A program made the position numbers and the translations under genes. DNA of 64,000 bases. Source: DASUPK01 sp963695675. Its GTDB lineage: Bacteria; Actinomycetota; Thermoleophilia; Solirubrobacterales; 70-9. Location of the stretch: contig CAVOGY010000007.1 of assembly GCA_963695675.1 (NCBI GenBank), forward strand, positions 973,207 through 1,037,206, written 5' to 3'. The notes below the pieces were generated by a model. It was not told the DNA's origin. It was given only the letters and a program-made list of their open reading frames with translations, and did not search any database. The stretch's first letter is position 1. Every line of letters begins with the position of its first letter. Shown here one piece after another: positions 8,535 to 17,345 of the stretch.

Positions 8535-9407
8535 ATGAGGACGCTCTCGATCGCCGCGATGCAGACGGCGCCGATCGCGCGCAACCCGGACGCAACTCTG
8601 GACCTTCTCGCCGAGCGGGCCCCCGCCGTCAAGGCCGCCGTGCCTCACGCCCAGCTCCTCGTGCTGCCGGAGCTTCACCTCTCGGCCGTGCCGGAGTTGC
8701 TCGACGAGTCCGACGGCTACGCCGATTCGGTCGCAGTGTCCCTGCCCGGCTCCCTCACCGAGCGGCTCGGCGAGATCGCCCGCGCCTCGAAGCTTTGGAT
8801 CGCCGCCGGCTCGGTCTACGAGCGCTCCGACGAGGGCCACATCCACAACACCGCGGTCGTCGTCTCTCCGGAGGGCGAGCTCGTCGCTCGCTACCGCAAG
8901 GTCTTCCCCTGGCGGCCGACCGAGCACTCCACGCCGGGCGACGGCTTCGTCACCTTCGACATCCCGGACGTCGGCCGCGTCGGCCTGGCGATCTGTTACG
9001 ACGGCTTCTTTCCGGAGGTGATCCGCCAGCTCGCCTGGCTCGGCGCCGAGGTGGTGATCCAGCCGACGCTCACCACGACCTCCGACCGCGAGGCCGAGCT
9101 GATCGCCGCCCGGGCCAACGCGATCTTCAACCAGCTCTACGTCGTCAACGTCAACGCCGCGCAGCCGGCGGCGCTGGGCCGAAGCCTGGTCGTGGACCCC
9201 GAGGGACTGGTGCGGGCCCAGGCCGGGGAGGGGGAGGAGCTGCTCACAGACGTGCTCGATCTCGAGGCGGTGGAGCGGGTGCGGAGCTTCGGCGTCGCCG
9301 GCGTTTCGCGGATGTGGGAGCAGCTCGACTCCCTGGACGGCGCCGGGCCGGAGCTGCCGATGTACGGCGGCCGGATCCGGCCGCGGCCGGAAGCGAAGAG
9401 CTCCTAG
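8535..9407 (+). CDS. Carbon-nitrogen hydrolase (nitrilase superfamily)
   Basis: A 290-residue amidase with the Glu-Lys-Cys triad visible: Glu46 in VLPELHLS, Lys122 in RYRKVFPW, and Cys154 in LAICYDGFFPE. The family hydrolyses non-peptide C-N bonds, for example N-carbamoylputrescine, formamide or omega-amides. Placed between amine oxidases and a polyamine-type transporter, it may release ammonia from an amide made during amine breakdown. Length and motif spacing are normal. About 160 nt without a gene separate it from the convergent transporter operon. Confidence 0.85.
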   Translation: MRTLSIAAMQTAPIARNPDATLDLLAERAPAVKAAVPHAQLLVLPELHLSAVPELLDESDGYADSVAVSLPGSLTERLGEIARASKLWIAAGSVYERSDEGHIHNTAVVVSPEGELVARYRKVFPWRPTEHSTPGDGFVTFDIPDVGRVGLAICYDGFFPEVIRQLAWLGAEVVIQPTLTTTSDREAELIAARANAIFNQLYVVNVNAAQPAALGRSLVVDPEGLVRAQAGEGEELLTDVLDLEAVERVRSFGVAGVSRMWEQLDSLDGAGPELPMYGGRIRPRPEAKSS

Positions 9408-9568
9408 TCAGACCCGACGCGATCGAGCAGCTCGGCGAGCGCCGCGGGGTCCTCGACCATCGGAAGTGGCCGCCGGCAATGATCGCTCGATCCGAGCTCG
9501 CTGCAGCCGCAGTGCCGCGGATGCCCTGACGACTCGATGACCGCGCTCCTTCAGGCGCCGCGCTGAGC

Positions 9569-10708
9569 TCAGCCGGCGGCGACAGTCTCCGGATCCGGCT
9601 CCTCACCCTTGAGGGAAGGCGCATCGCCGATGCCCGAAGGGAGGACGCGCAGCGCGTCCACGGGTAGGTGGAGCTGCACCGGGGTGCCCTGCTCGTAGGG
9701 GATTCCGCCGCCGGTGTTCTGAACGAGCGCCTGGAGCGCTTCCCCGGTGGCGGCCCGGACGATCACCTGGATCGCCGGGCCCACGTAGACGACGCGCTCC
9801 ACCATGGCCGGGATGCGGTTCGGCCCCGACGGAGACCCGTGCTCTTCGAGCTCGATGCGCTCCGGTCGGATGACGATCTTCGCCTCCCCCGTGACGTCGC
9901 GGTCCGTTCCGCGCGTCTGGAGCTCGTAGCCGTCCAGCGCGACGCGGCAGGCGCTCGTGCCGGCACTGACGATGGTGGCCTGCATGAGGTTCGACACGCC
10001 GAGGAAGTCGGCGACGTAGAGCGTCTCGGGATCCTCGTAGACGTCCTGAGGCGCCCCGACCTGCTCGATGTGCCCGTCTTTCATGACCGCAAGGCGGTCG
10101 CTCATCGTGAGCGCCTCCTCCTGGTCGTGGGTGACGTAGAGGAACGTGATGCCGACCTCCTGCTGGAGCGACTTGAGCTCGATCTGGAGGGCCTTGCGGA
10201 GCTTCGCATCGAGGGCGCCGAGCGGCTCGTCCAGAAGGAGCACGGCCGGGTTGAGGACGAGAGCGCGCGCCAAGGCAACGCGCTGCTGCTGCCCGCCCGA
10301 GAGCTGGGACGACTTGCGCCTCTCGTAGCCCGGAAGCTGGACGAGCTCAAGCGCCTTGCCGACGCGCTCGCGGATCTCGGCTTTCGGCCGCTTCGCCCGC
10401 TTCAGCCCGAAGGCGATGTTGTCGTAGACGTTCAGGTGCGGGAAGAGCGCGTAGTTCTGGAACACGGTGTTGACGTTGCGCAGGTGAGCCGGTGTGTAGG
10501 CAACGTCTGTGCCGTCCAGGAGGATCTCACCGGAAGTCGGTTGCTCGAAGCCGGCGATCATTCGCAGAGTGGTCGTCTTCCCGCAGCCAGAAGGCCCGAG
10601 GAGCGAGAAGAACTCACCATCCGGGATGTGGAGATCGATGCCGTCCACCGCGGTCACCTCGGCGAACCGCTTGGTCAGCTTGCTCAATTCGATTTCGCCG
10701 CGTGCCAT
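9569..10708 (-). CDS. potA: Polyamine-type ABC transporter ATP-binding protein
   Basis: A 379-residue ATPase with Walker A GPSGCGKTTT, Q-loop VFQNYALFPHLNVYDN, signature LSGGQQQRVALARAL, Walker B VLLLDEPLGALD, and switch His in VTHDQEEAL. The C-terminal TOBE region has VVYVGPAIQV. This is the layout of PotA/spermidine-putrescine ATPases. I start it at the ATG 13 nt after the permease gene stop, preceded by GGGAG; the frame is open 38 codons further up but that part is the permease gene in another frame. It is last in an operon of regulator, fused transporter and ATPase. Confidence 0.9.
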   Translation of the reverse strand: MARGEIELSKLTKRFAEVTAVDGIDLHIPDGEFFSLLGPSGCGKTTTLRMIAGFEQPTSGEILLDGTDVAYTPAHLRNVNTVFQNYALFPHLNVYDNIAFGLKRAKRPKAEIRERVGKALELVQLPGYERRKSSQLSGGQQQRVALARALVLNPAVLLLDEPLGALDAKLRKALQIELKSLQQEVGITFLYVTHDQEEALTMSDRLAVMKDGHIEQVGAPQDVYEDPETLYVADFLGVSNLMQATIVSAGTSACRVALDGYELQTRGTDRDVTGEAKIVIRPERIELEEHGSPSGPNRIPAMVERVVYVGPAIQVIVRAATGEALQALVQNTGGGIPYEQGTPVQLHLPVDALRVLPSGIGDAPSLKGEEPDPETVAAG

Positions 10709-10721
10709 TGGTCTCCCGAAA

Positions 10722-13700
10722 CTAGGTGAGGTTGAAGGCGCCGCCGATGTCCTCCGCCGCTTTGCCCGCCCGACGCTCTCCGCGGGTGAAGAAGCGCCAG
10801 GTGAGGAAGCCGGCCGTGACAATGAGGAGGGTTGACACCATCATGATCGTTGCGATCGCGTTCACAGACGGTAACGGCGCGGCGCGCGTCGCTGCGTAGA
10901 TCTGGATCGGGACTGTGTCCGTGGGTCCGCCGCTTGACAGCCACTGGCTGATGACGAAGTCGTCGGCCGAGATGGCGAACACCACGGCGGCCGAGGCGAC
11001 GATCGCCGGGGTGAGCAAGGGCAGGAGGACGCGCGTCAACGCGACGAACGGCGAGGCCCCGAGGTCGGCGGCGGCCTCCTCGTACTGGCTGCCGATCGAG
11101 AACAGCCGACCGCGCACGATCACGACCACGAAGGAGATCGAGAAGGTCACGTGGCCGAGGATCTGGGCGGCCGTTCCAAACTGAACGAATGTGAAGATGT
11201 GGCTGAAGACGAGAAGGAGCGACACGCCCATGACGATCTCGGGCGTGACCAACGGAAAAAGCATGATGAAGTTGGAGGTGCCGGAGCCGCGACCGCGCCA
11301 GCGGGCGAGACCGATGGCGAGCAAGACCCCGATCGGGACAGCGATGAGAACGTCCGCTCCCGCCAGCTTGAAGCTCTGAACAAGAGAATGCCGAAGGGTC
11401 GGGTCGTGCCAGACCGAGTCCACTGGATCCCCCCAGTACCAGCGTGTCGAGAAGCCCTCCCAGACCGTGCGCGAGCGGGTCGCATTGAAGGAGAACAGCA
11501 CCGCGATCGCCACCGGCACGATCGACCACAGGATGTAGGCCCAGGTGAAGACGACCAGGAAGCGCGGCTTTCCCCATGGGTTGCGGAACCAGCCGCGCAA
11601 CCGGGCCAAGGTCGAGGGCTGCGGCCTCGCTCGCGGCCGCTGCGGCCTCGCTCTCGGCTCGGCAACGGTGCTCACAGCGCCCCCACCGTCCCGCCCTCGC
11701 TGTTGGGCGCGATGGATGCTCCGCAGGTAGTAGAGCATGAGGATCGTCAGGAAGGCGGCAAGCACGATCGTGAGCGCGGCGCCGATCGTCGGCTGCGGGC
11801 CGCCGTGGAAGTAGAGGTCGATCTGGTTGCCGATCAGCGACGTCTTCGGCGAGCCCGAGACGATGTTCGGCGTGTAGTAGTCGCCGAACATCGGTAGCGT
11901 GATGAGGACGGCGCCCCCCAGGATGCCGATTTTCGAGAGCGGGAGGGTGACCGTGCGAAACGCGGACCAGCGGCTCGCACCGAGGTCACGTGCCGCTTCC
12001 AGGTGGCTGCGGTCGATGCGATCGAGCGCGGCGAAGAGTGGCAGGATCAGGTACGGGATGTAGCCGTAGACGAGCGCGAGGATGACGGTCGAGGCGCTCC
12101 CGCCGAGCCAGTCCCGCGGCTGGCTGAGCACGTGGGTGAACGTCAGGAAGTCGTTCACCCAGCCGTCCGTCTGCAGGAGGTTCACCCAGGCGAGCATTCG
12201 CATCATGTAGCTGATCCAGAGGGGAAGGATGATCAGGATGAGAATCACGCCTTTCCACCGCCCCGCGTGCCGGGCCGTGTAGTAGGCGACCGGATACCCG
12301 ATCAGCAGGCAGAGGGCCAGGGAGATGAGGACGTAAACGATCGTCCTGACCCCGACGTCGAACCAGATTCCTCCCGGGGCGAGGTTACTGAGGACCTCGC
12401 TGAGCCAACCCACGTTCCATTCGAGCGGGTTCCAGATGGGAACCGGTTGGAAGAGGATCGGGTCGACCGTTCCCAGCGCGACTCCAAGGACCGCGTAGAA
12501 CGGAACGACGAAGAGGAGAACCAGCCAGAGAATGCCCGGGAGCGCAAGAGCGGGCCACAACCAGCGCCGGTACACGACGCCCTGACCTCCGGCGAGGAAG
12601 TCCGAGTAGCCGTTCTGCCACAGCTGCTGTCCCTTGGACGTCAGCGTGCAGTACTGCAGCGAGTCGGGCCCGAGATCGTCGTTCGTCAGAACGCTGTCCG
12701 CCAGGTTCTCGGGCACGACTCCCTTCTGCACCAGGGTGCTCGGGTCGATCTCGTTCAGCGGGGGCTGATACCCGTTGAAGTCGACGAAGTTCGAATAGGA
12801 GACGCCGTTGTCGAGGAGGTAGTTGAGGAAGAGATGCGAGAGCACCGGCTTCTTCGTGCTTGAGCAAACCGCGAAGCAATCGTTCTGAATCGGCACCTTC
12901 CCCTTGGGCGCCTTCCAGAAGGCGAGGGCGCTCGCCGGCGTTCCCTTCGGGAGGTAGTAGATGTAGCCCGCGATCATGTCCCCGGACCACGCCTGGTTGA
13001 GCCAACTCGACCCCTCCGGGACTGTCTGGTACTGGAGGTCGCCCACCTTGATGTTGCAGATGCCGTAGAGCTGCTTGAGGTCGGACACTGCCTGGTTCAC
13101 GAGCGCGGGATCCTCGGTGTTGATGTCCGTGATCCCCTTGCGCAGGAGCGCCATGCCGATCGTCTCTCGGTTCTCGGAGAGGAGCGCCACGTTGCCCTTG
13201 TACGCCTGGGATTCCCAGAAGATGTCCCACGGCTGGCTCATGCCGGCGATGTCCTGCTTGACCTTGTCCGTCCGCCATGCGATGCCGGTGGCGTAGACGG
13301 TGTAGGGAACGGTGTAGCGAGACTCGCCGTCGTAGAACGGGCTGTGGAGCTGCGGCCAGATGTTCGTCTGGAGGTTCGGGATGTAGTCGAGGTTGAGCGG
13401 CTTGATCAGCTTGCCGGCAACGGCGATATCGACCACGTCCGGCGTGAGATTCGTCACGTCGGGTGTGACCGCACCGGAGGCAAGCCGCTGCATTCCGGAG
13501 TTGACGTTGTCGAACGGCGTGTACTGGACATCGACGCCGTACTTGGCCCCGAACTCCGTGAGGACCTTCTTGTAGAGGTAGGCGGGATAGTTGAAGACGG
13601 TGAAAGTCCCGCCTGTCTCCGGCTGGAGACCCGACGCGATGGGATCCTCCCAACGCGGCAGGGTCACGCTCTTGTCGGGCCTCGCGAGCGGCAGGCCTCC

Positions 13701-13871
13701 CGGCCCGACGAGTTCGCCGCTCGCGCCGGTGCTCTCGGCGACGTTCGTCGAGTTGCCGCAGGCGGCGAGCAGGGGGCCCGCACCGGAGAGGGCCACGGCG
13801 GCACCTGCGCCTCGTAGCACGAAACTGCGCCTGCTCAGGGTGTTCGGCCGTTCCTTCGGGTGGTGCGTCAT
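10722..13871 (-). CDS. Fused polyamine-type ABC transporter: binding protein + two permeases
   Basis: One uninterrupted 1049-residue frame carries what are normally three proteins. Residues 1-432 are a PotD-like solute-binding protein with a twin-arginine lipoprotein signal (SRRSFVLRGAG, lipobox LAAC). Residues about 433-732 are a PotB-like permease with the EAA loop HLEAARDLGASRWSAF. Residues about 733-1049 are a PotC-like permease with the EAA loop YEEAAADLGASPFVAL. Both junctions keep a plausible internal start: GTG codon 433, 9 nt after GGAGGTCAGG, and GTG codon 733 followed by STVAEP. The pieces may therefore be made as a fusion, separately, or both. The start overlaps the tetR stop as ATGA. 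Confidence 0.88.
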   Translation of the reverse strand: MTHHPKERPNTLSRRSFVLRGAGAAVALSGAGPLLAACGNSTNVAESTGASGELVGPGGLPLARPDKSVTLPRWEDPIASGLQPETGGTFTVFNYPAYLYKKVLTEFGAKYGVDVQYTPFDNVNSGMQRLASGAVTPDVTNLTPDVVDIAVAGKLIKPLNLDYIPNLQTNIWPQLHSPFYDGESRYTVPYTVYATGIAWRTDKVKQDIAGMSQPWDIFWESQAYKGNVALLSENRETIGMALLRKGITDINTEDPALVNQAVSDLKQLYGICNIKVGDLQYQTVPEGSSWLNQAWSGDMIAGYIYYLPKGTPASALAFWKAPKGKVPIQNDCFAVCSSTKKPVLSHLFLNYLLDNGVSYSNFVDFNGYQPPLNEIDPSTLVQKGVVPENLADSVLTNDDLGPDSLQYCTLTSKGQQLWQNGYSDFLAGGQGVVYRRWLWPALALPGILWLVLLFVVPFYAVLGVALGTVDPILFQPVPIWNPLEWNVGWLSEVLSNLAPGGIWFDVGVRTIVYVLISLALCLLIGYPVAYYTARHAGRWKGVILILIILPLWISYMMRMLAWVNLLQTDGWVNDFLTFTHVLSQPRDWLGGSASTVILALVYGYIPYLILPLFAALDRIDRSHLEAARDLGASRWSAFRTVTLPLSKIGILGGAVLITLPMFGDYYTPNIVSGSPKTSLIGNQIDLYFHGGPQPTIGAALTIVLAAFLTILMLYYLRSIHRAQQRGRDGGGAVSTVAEPRARPQRPRARPQPSTLARLRGWFRNPWGKPRFLVVFTWAYILWSIVPVAIAVLFSFNATRSRTVWEGFSTRWYWGDPVDSVWHDPTLRHSLVQSFKLAGADVLIAVPIGVLLAIGLARWRGRGSGTSNFIMLFPLVTPEIVMGVSLLLVFSHIFTFVQFGTAAQILGHVTFSISFVVVIVRGRLFSIGSQYEEAAADLGASPFVALTRVLLPLLTPAIVASAAVVFAISADDFVISQWLSSGGPTDTVPIQIYAATRAAPLPSVNAIATIMMVSTLLIVTAGFLTWRFFTRGERRAGKAAEDIGGAFNLT

Positions 13872-14566
13872 CCGAGTTCCCTCCTGAGTTCGGTGTCGGC
13901 GAGGTGGGGCACGGTCTCACGGACAGCGTGTTTTGCTGCCCCCGATCCATCCCCCGCCGTGGTCTCGTAGGCCGCCGCCCCCAACTCACAGTCGAGGAGC
14001 GATTCGGCCATCTCGAGCGCACAGCGAAGCATCCGCTCGCGAGCTACATCGGGGTCATGCAGCGTCGCCTGGACGGCGAGTCCGTCGAGGAGCGAGCCGA
14101 GCAGCAGAGCCACCTCGTCGGCATCGGCGTCACCGAACTCACCCGCCCCCTGCCCGGCTCGGATCACGGCCGCGATCTCCTCGCGCCAGCGGTTGTCCAG
14201 TCGCTGACGAGCTTGTCGCGACGCGGGATCACGAAGAGCGCGGGCCCAAAGCTCGATCCACAGGGTCCAGTCGTACTCCTCGGCTGAAGCCTCGATCATG
14301 AACCGCAACTGGTCGCGCGGGCGCTCCAACAGGTGAATGCGCTCGCGCATCTCGACGTAGAAGCGCTCCTCGTCGACCGTCAGCGCCTCGGCGAGCAACT
14401 CGTCCTTCGACCGGAACCAATAGAGCACCGCCGGTGGGCTGGTGCCCGCTCGTTCGGCGACGTCCGCGATCCGCGTCGACGCAAGGCCGCGTTCGACGAT
14501 CACGTCTGCTGCGGCCCTGAGCAACTGCGGTCTACGGATATGGTCGATCTGCGGACGCGGGCTCAC
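13868..14566 (-). CDS. TetR-family transcriptional regulator of the transporter operon
   Basis: A 232-residue regulator. The N-terminal helix-turn-helix reads LLRAAADVIVERGLASTRIADVAERAGTSPPAVLYWFRSKDELL, and the C-terminal ligand domain has WTLWIELWARALRDP and GEF...LLDGLAVQATL. I start it at GTG because GGAGAG lies 6 nt before it; an upstream TTG lies inside the candidate operator. It is the first gene of the operon and is coupled (ATGA) to the fused transporter, so it probably controls its own transcript in response to an amine or polyamine. Confidence 0.86.
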   Translation of the reverse strand: MSPRPQIDHIRRPQLLRAAADVIVERGLASTRIADVAERAGTSPPAVLYWFRSKDELLAEALTVDEERFYVEMRERIHLLERPRDQLRFMIEASAEEYDWTLWIELWARALRDPASRQARQRLDNRWREEIAAVIRAGQGAGEFGDADADEVALLLGSLLDGLAVQATLHDPDVARERMLRCALEMAESLLDCELGAAAYETTAGDGSGAAKHAVRETVPHLADTELRRELG

Positions 14567-14590
14567 ACCGGTCTCTCCTGGCCCGAACGC

Positions 14591-14604
14591 TGAACTGCCG
14601 TTCA
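14591..14604. promoter_or_regulatory. Candidate TetR operator TGAAC-N4-GTTCA
   Basis: The perfect inverted repeat TGAACTGCCGTTCA lies 25 nt upstream of the chosen tetR start, where an autoregulatory operator would be expected. The same half-sites with another 4-nt centre occur at 31071-31084 beside a second TetR gene. Confidence 0.55.
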
Positions 14605-14779
14605 AACTATCACGGTCGAACAGTTCGCGAAGTTCGTGCCTTCTGAGACGAAAGGAGCGCGAGCCGATGCGGATCCCGAAGCTCTCACGGTCCGTGGGCT
14701 GTCTCCGGGCTCACCACGGAGACCGGTTCGGTGCGCACGGCCGATGGCCGTGCGGCCCGCGCCTGTATAAGTTGGCCGC

Positions 14780-15829
14780 ATGGCCAGCAAGAGGACGGCC
14801 TCTGGAGCGAAACGCGGCCGAGTCGGCGCGCTCCTAATCGCGCCGATCGCGGCAGCTGTCCTGTTCACGGCGACCGCCACGGCCGCCGGCGATGCCCCGG
14901 GGAGCTTCTCCGCCACCGGCTCGATGACCAAAAAGCGCTTCGCCCCCGCCGCCGCCCCGCTCCCCAACGGGCGAGTGCTCATCGCCGGGGGGACCGGCGC
15001 CGACGAGCGGCAGAGCGCCGAGATCTTCAAGCAGCGGACCCGGAGCTTCAGGCGGACCGGCCCGATGACCGTCAGGCGCTTCGCCCCCGCCGCCGCCCCG
15101 CTCGCCGACGGGCGGGTGCTGGTCGCCGGGGGCTTCGACAACCTCAACGGCTACCTGCAGAGCGCCGAGATCTTCAGCCCGCAGACCGCGACCTTCACGC
15201 CGACCGGCTCGATGGCGGTCAGGCGCTCCGGCCCCGCCGCCGCCCCGCTCCCAGACGGGCGGGTGCTGGTCGCCGGGGGCTCAGACGCCGACGGCAGCTA
15301 CCTGCCGAGCGCCGAGATCTTCAACCCGCAGACCGCGACCTTCGCCCCGACCGGCTCGATGGCGGCCAAGCGCGACCGCCCCGCCGCCGCCCCGCTCCCC
15401 GACGGGCGGGTGCTGGTCGCCGGGGGCTCAGACGGCGCCAGCCGCCTGAAGAGCGCCGAGATCTTCAACCCGCAGACCGCGACCTTTGCCCCGACCGGCT
15501 CGATGACCGTCAGGCGCTTCGGCGCCGCCGCGGCCCCGCTGCCCGACGGGCGGGTGCTGGTCGCCGGGGGCCGCGGCGCCAGGACTCTGAAGAGCGCCGA
15601 GATCTTCAACCCGCGGACCGGGAGCTTCAGGCGGACCGCCTCGATGACCGTCAAGCGCTTCGGCGCCGCCGCCGCCCCGCTCGCCGACGGGCGGGTGCTC
15701 GTCGCCGGGGGCTCCGGCGCCAGCTTCGCCCTGCGGAGCGCCGAGCTCTTCTCGCCGTGCAAGAAGGGGTTCAAGCTGAAGAAGGTCAAGGGCAAGAAGA
15801 AGTGCGTCAAGAAGAAGAAGCGGCCGTAG
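14780..15829 (+). CDS. Secreted kelch-repeat protein with basic tail
   Basis: A 349-residue exported protein. A signal segment (residues 12-36, LLIAPIAAAVLFTATATA) is followed by six kelch-type repeats of about 48-50 residues, each built as GSM-x-RRF-x-AAAPLPDGRVLVAGG...SAEIFNP. Six such blades suggest a closed beta-propeller. The repeats are also close at DNA level (about 150 bp), so recent tandem expansion is likely. The last 25 residues are very basic with two Cys (FKLKKVKGKKKCVKKKK), perhaps for surface retention. TATAAG lies 8 nt before the ATG, consistent with a leaderless transcript. Ligand or enzymatic role unknown. Confidence 0.75.
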   Translation: MASKRTASGAKRGRVGALLIAPIAAAVLFTATATAAGDAPGSFSATGSMTKKRFAPAAAPLPNGRVLIAGGTGADERQSAEIFKQRTRSFRRTGPMTVRRFAPAAAPLADGRVLVAGGFDNLNGYLQSAEIFSPQTATFTPTGSMAVRRSGPAAAPLPDGRVLVAGGSDADGSYLPSAEIFNPQTATFAPTGSMAAKRDRPAAAPLPDGRVLVAGGSDGASRLKSAEIFNPQTATFAPTGSMTVRRFGAAAAPLPDGRVLVAGGRGARTLKSAEIFNPRTGSFRRTASMTVKRFGAAAAPLADGRVLVAGGSGASFALRSAELFSPCKKGFKLKKVKGKKKCVKKKKRP

Positions 15830-15926
15830 GGGCACCCCGCTGACCACTGCACGGCCGACCGCGCCCGAGCGGGGGTGAGAGTAGACCCCTCGAGACCAAG
15901 TGAATACGCGCGATCGCAGCTCTCCA

Positions 15927-15944
15927 CTGCTTTTCGCAAAGCAG
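15927..15944. repeat. Palindrome resembling repeat A
   Basis: CTGCTTTTCGCAAAGCAG keeps the CTGCTTT/AAGCAG stem of palindrome A but has a different loop. It lies in a gene-poor stretch between the kelch gene and the convergent broken sialidase gene. GAGAAGCAGGAGTGCA, 50 nt further on, recurs near 21250. Confidence 0.5.
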
Positions 15945-16031
15945 GCGAAGGAGCAGCGGTGACACACGCCCCGCGCGTTGCTCCCTTGCGCGAGAAGCAG
16001 GAGTGCAACGATCAGACCACTGCTGTGGACG

Positions 16032-17294
16032 CTAGGCACGCGAAGGAGAGGACCCCTTCGTGTACCAGACGTCGCCGCAGCAGTAGAGCGACGAGCCGTC
16101 GGCCTCGCCCCAGATCACGTGGGCGATGCCCGTCGAGCTGACCGCGATCCCGAAGTAGTCACCGTCGGTGAACGTGTAGCCGTCCGCGCTCTTGTACGGA
16201 GCACCCGACCCGAGGTTCGAGAGCCGAACCTGCGGCCCCCAGCTGGCCCCGCCATCCGTAGTCCGCGCATACCAGGTGTTGAACTTGCCGGTCCGGTCGT
16301 CCTGCCAAGCGAGGCGGAAGTCCCCAGCGCTGGGGCCGCTGTCGATCTGCGGCACGTTGCTGTCACCGAGGGCATTCACGAGGACGTTGGGGCTCCAGTG
16401 CACCCCGTCGTCCGAGGTGCGCACGTATAGGGACTTCGGCCCGTTCGGCTCGTCGGAGAACGTGTACGCGAAGACCATGTGGCCGGTTGTATCGATGGCG
16501 ATCGCGCCGGTCGCGGCGAAGTAGTCCGGGTAGCACCCGGGCACCGGACACGGGGGTGGCGTCGGCGGCGACTCCGAAGGAGATGAGCGTCGGGTCGGCG
16601 CACGGCTGTTGTCGTCGACGGCGAGCACCGCAGCAGGGCGATCTCCGTCGGCCCGTCGAAGTCGTGCCCGTGTCCCGACAGGCTCGTCTCGCCGTTGAGG
16701 GCGAAGTACACGTCGCCGTTTGGCGCGTACGCCCCACTGTTCGCGTACCACCACACGTGGTCGTCATTCACCTTCTGGGGCGGGAGGAACGACTGACCGT
16801 AGTCGTGCGAGGCGACGACCATGTTGTCGAACTTGTGGTTGAACGCCACGTAGACGTCCCGGCCCGATGGGGAGATCACGAGGATCGGCTTGTCCATGTA
16901 GCTGAGTCCGCCGTTCATCGTGATCGGAGGACTCCACGTATCGCCGCCGTCGTGGGACGTGAACAGCTGCACGCCCGGGTCGAACTGGTCCAGGAACGCC
17001 ACGTAGATCGTCCCGCAGCTGCACGCCGCGTTGGTGTCGTTCGCCACCCGGATCTGGGGGTCGTACTGCCACCCGATCGTCTTGCAGGCAGCCGCGCAGA
17101 CGAAGGTCTCAGGACCGAAGCTCGCCCCGCCGTCGGTGGAGCGCCGGAACAGGACGCTGGTGCCGGGGCAGTTGCCCTTGCAGGCGTGGCGCGTTGATGC
17201 CGGTGATCAGCTGGTAGACGCGGTTCGGGTGGTTGGGGTCGACCGCAACCGTGGGCTCCCAGTTGCTCTGGTGCTTCGGGTTGCTGCTTTCCAT
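16032..17294 (-). pseudogene. BNR/sialidase-like protein, two frameshifts, 5' end replaced
   Basis: Read in three successive frames this gives one protein of about 420 residues: NWEPTVAVDPNHPNRVYQLI, then FRRSTDGGASFGPETFVCAA and FTSHDGGDTWSPPITMNGG, then YARTTDGGASWGPQVRLSN and a tail near VWYTKGSSPSRA. The S-x-D-G-G-x-x-W Asp-box motifs mark a BNR propeller as in exo-sialidases. Frame changes fall near 17190 and 16600. No signal peptide precedes the propeller; the first codons (MESSNPKH) come from palindrome A. I infer a truncated, dead gene, unless the indels are assembly errors. Confidence 0.7.
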
Positions 17295-17303
17295 GCAAAG
17301 CAG
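17284..17303 (-). repeat. Palindrome A (CTGCTTTGCATGGAAAGCAG)
   Basis: A perfect copy in minus orientation: 7-bp stem CTGCTTT/AAAGCAG with a GCATGG loop. Its internal ATG is the apparent start codon of the broken sialidase-like gene, so the element seems to have replaced that gene's 5' end. Confidence 0.85.
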
Positions 17304-17345
17304 CAGTCTGGGCGGCCGGTGACCCGTCCTGGTTACGCTCCTCAG

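Noticed and set aside
14780..15829. Kelch-gene repeats as non-coding tandem DNA repeats
   Set aside because: Period is a multiple of three and the repeats keep the kelch GG motif, signal peptide and frame, so coding explains them.
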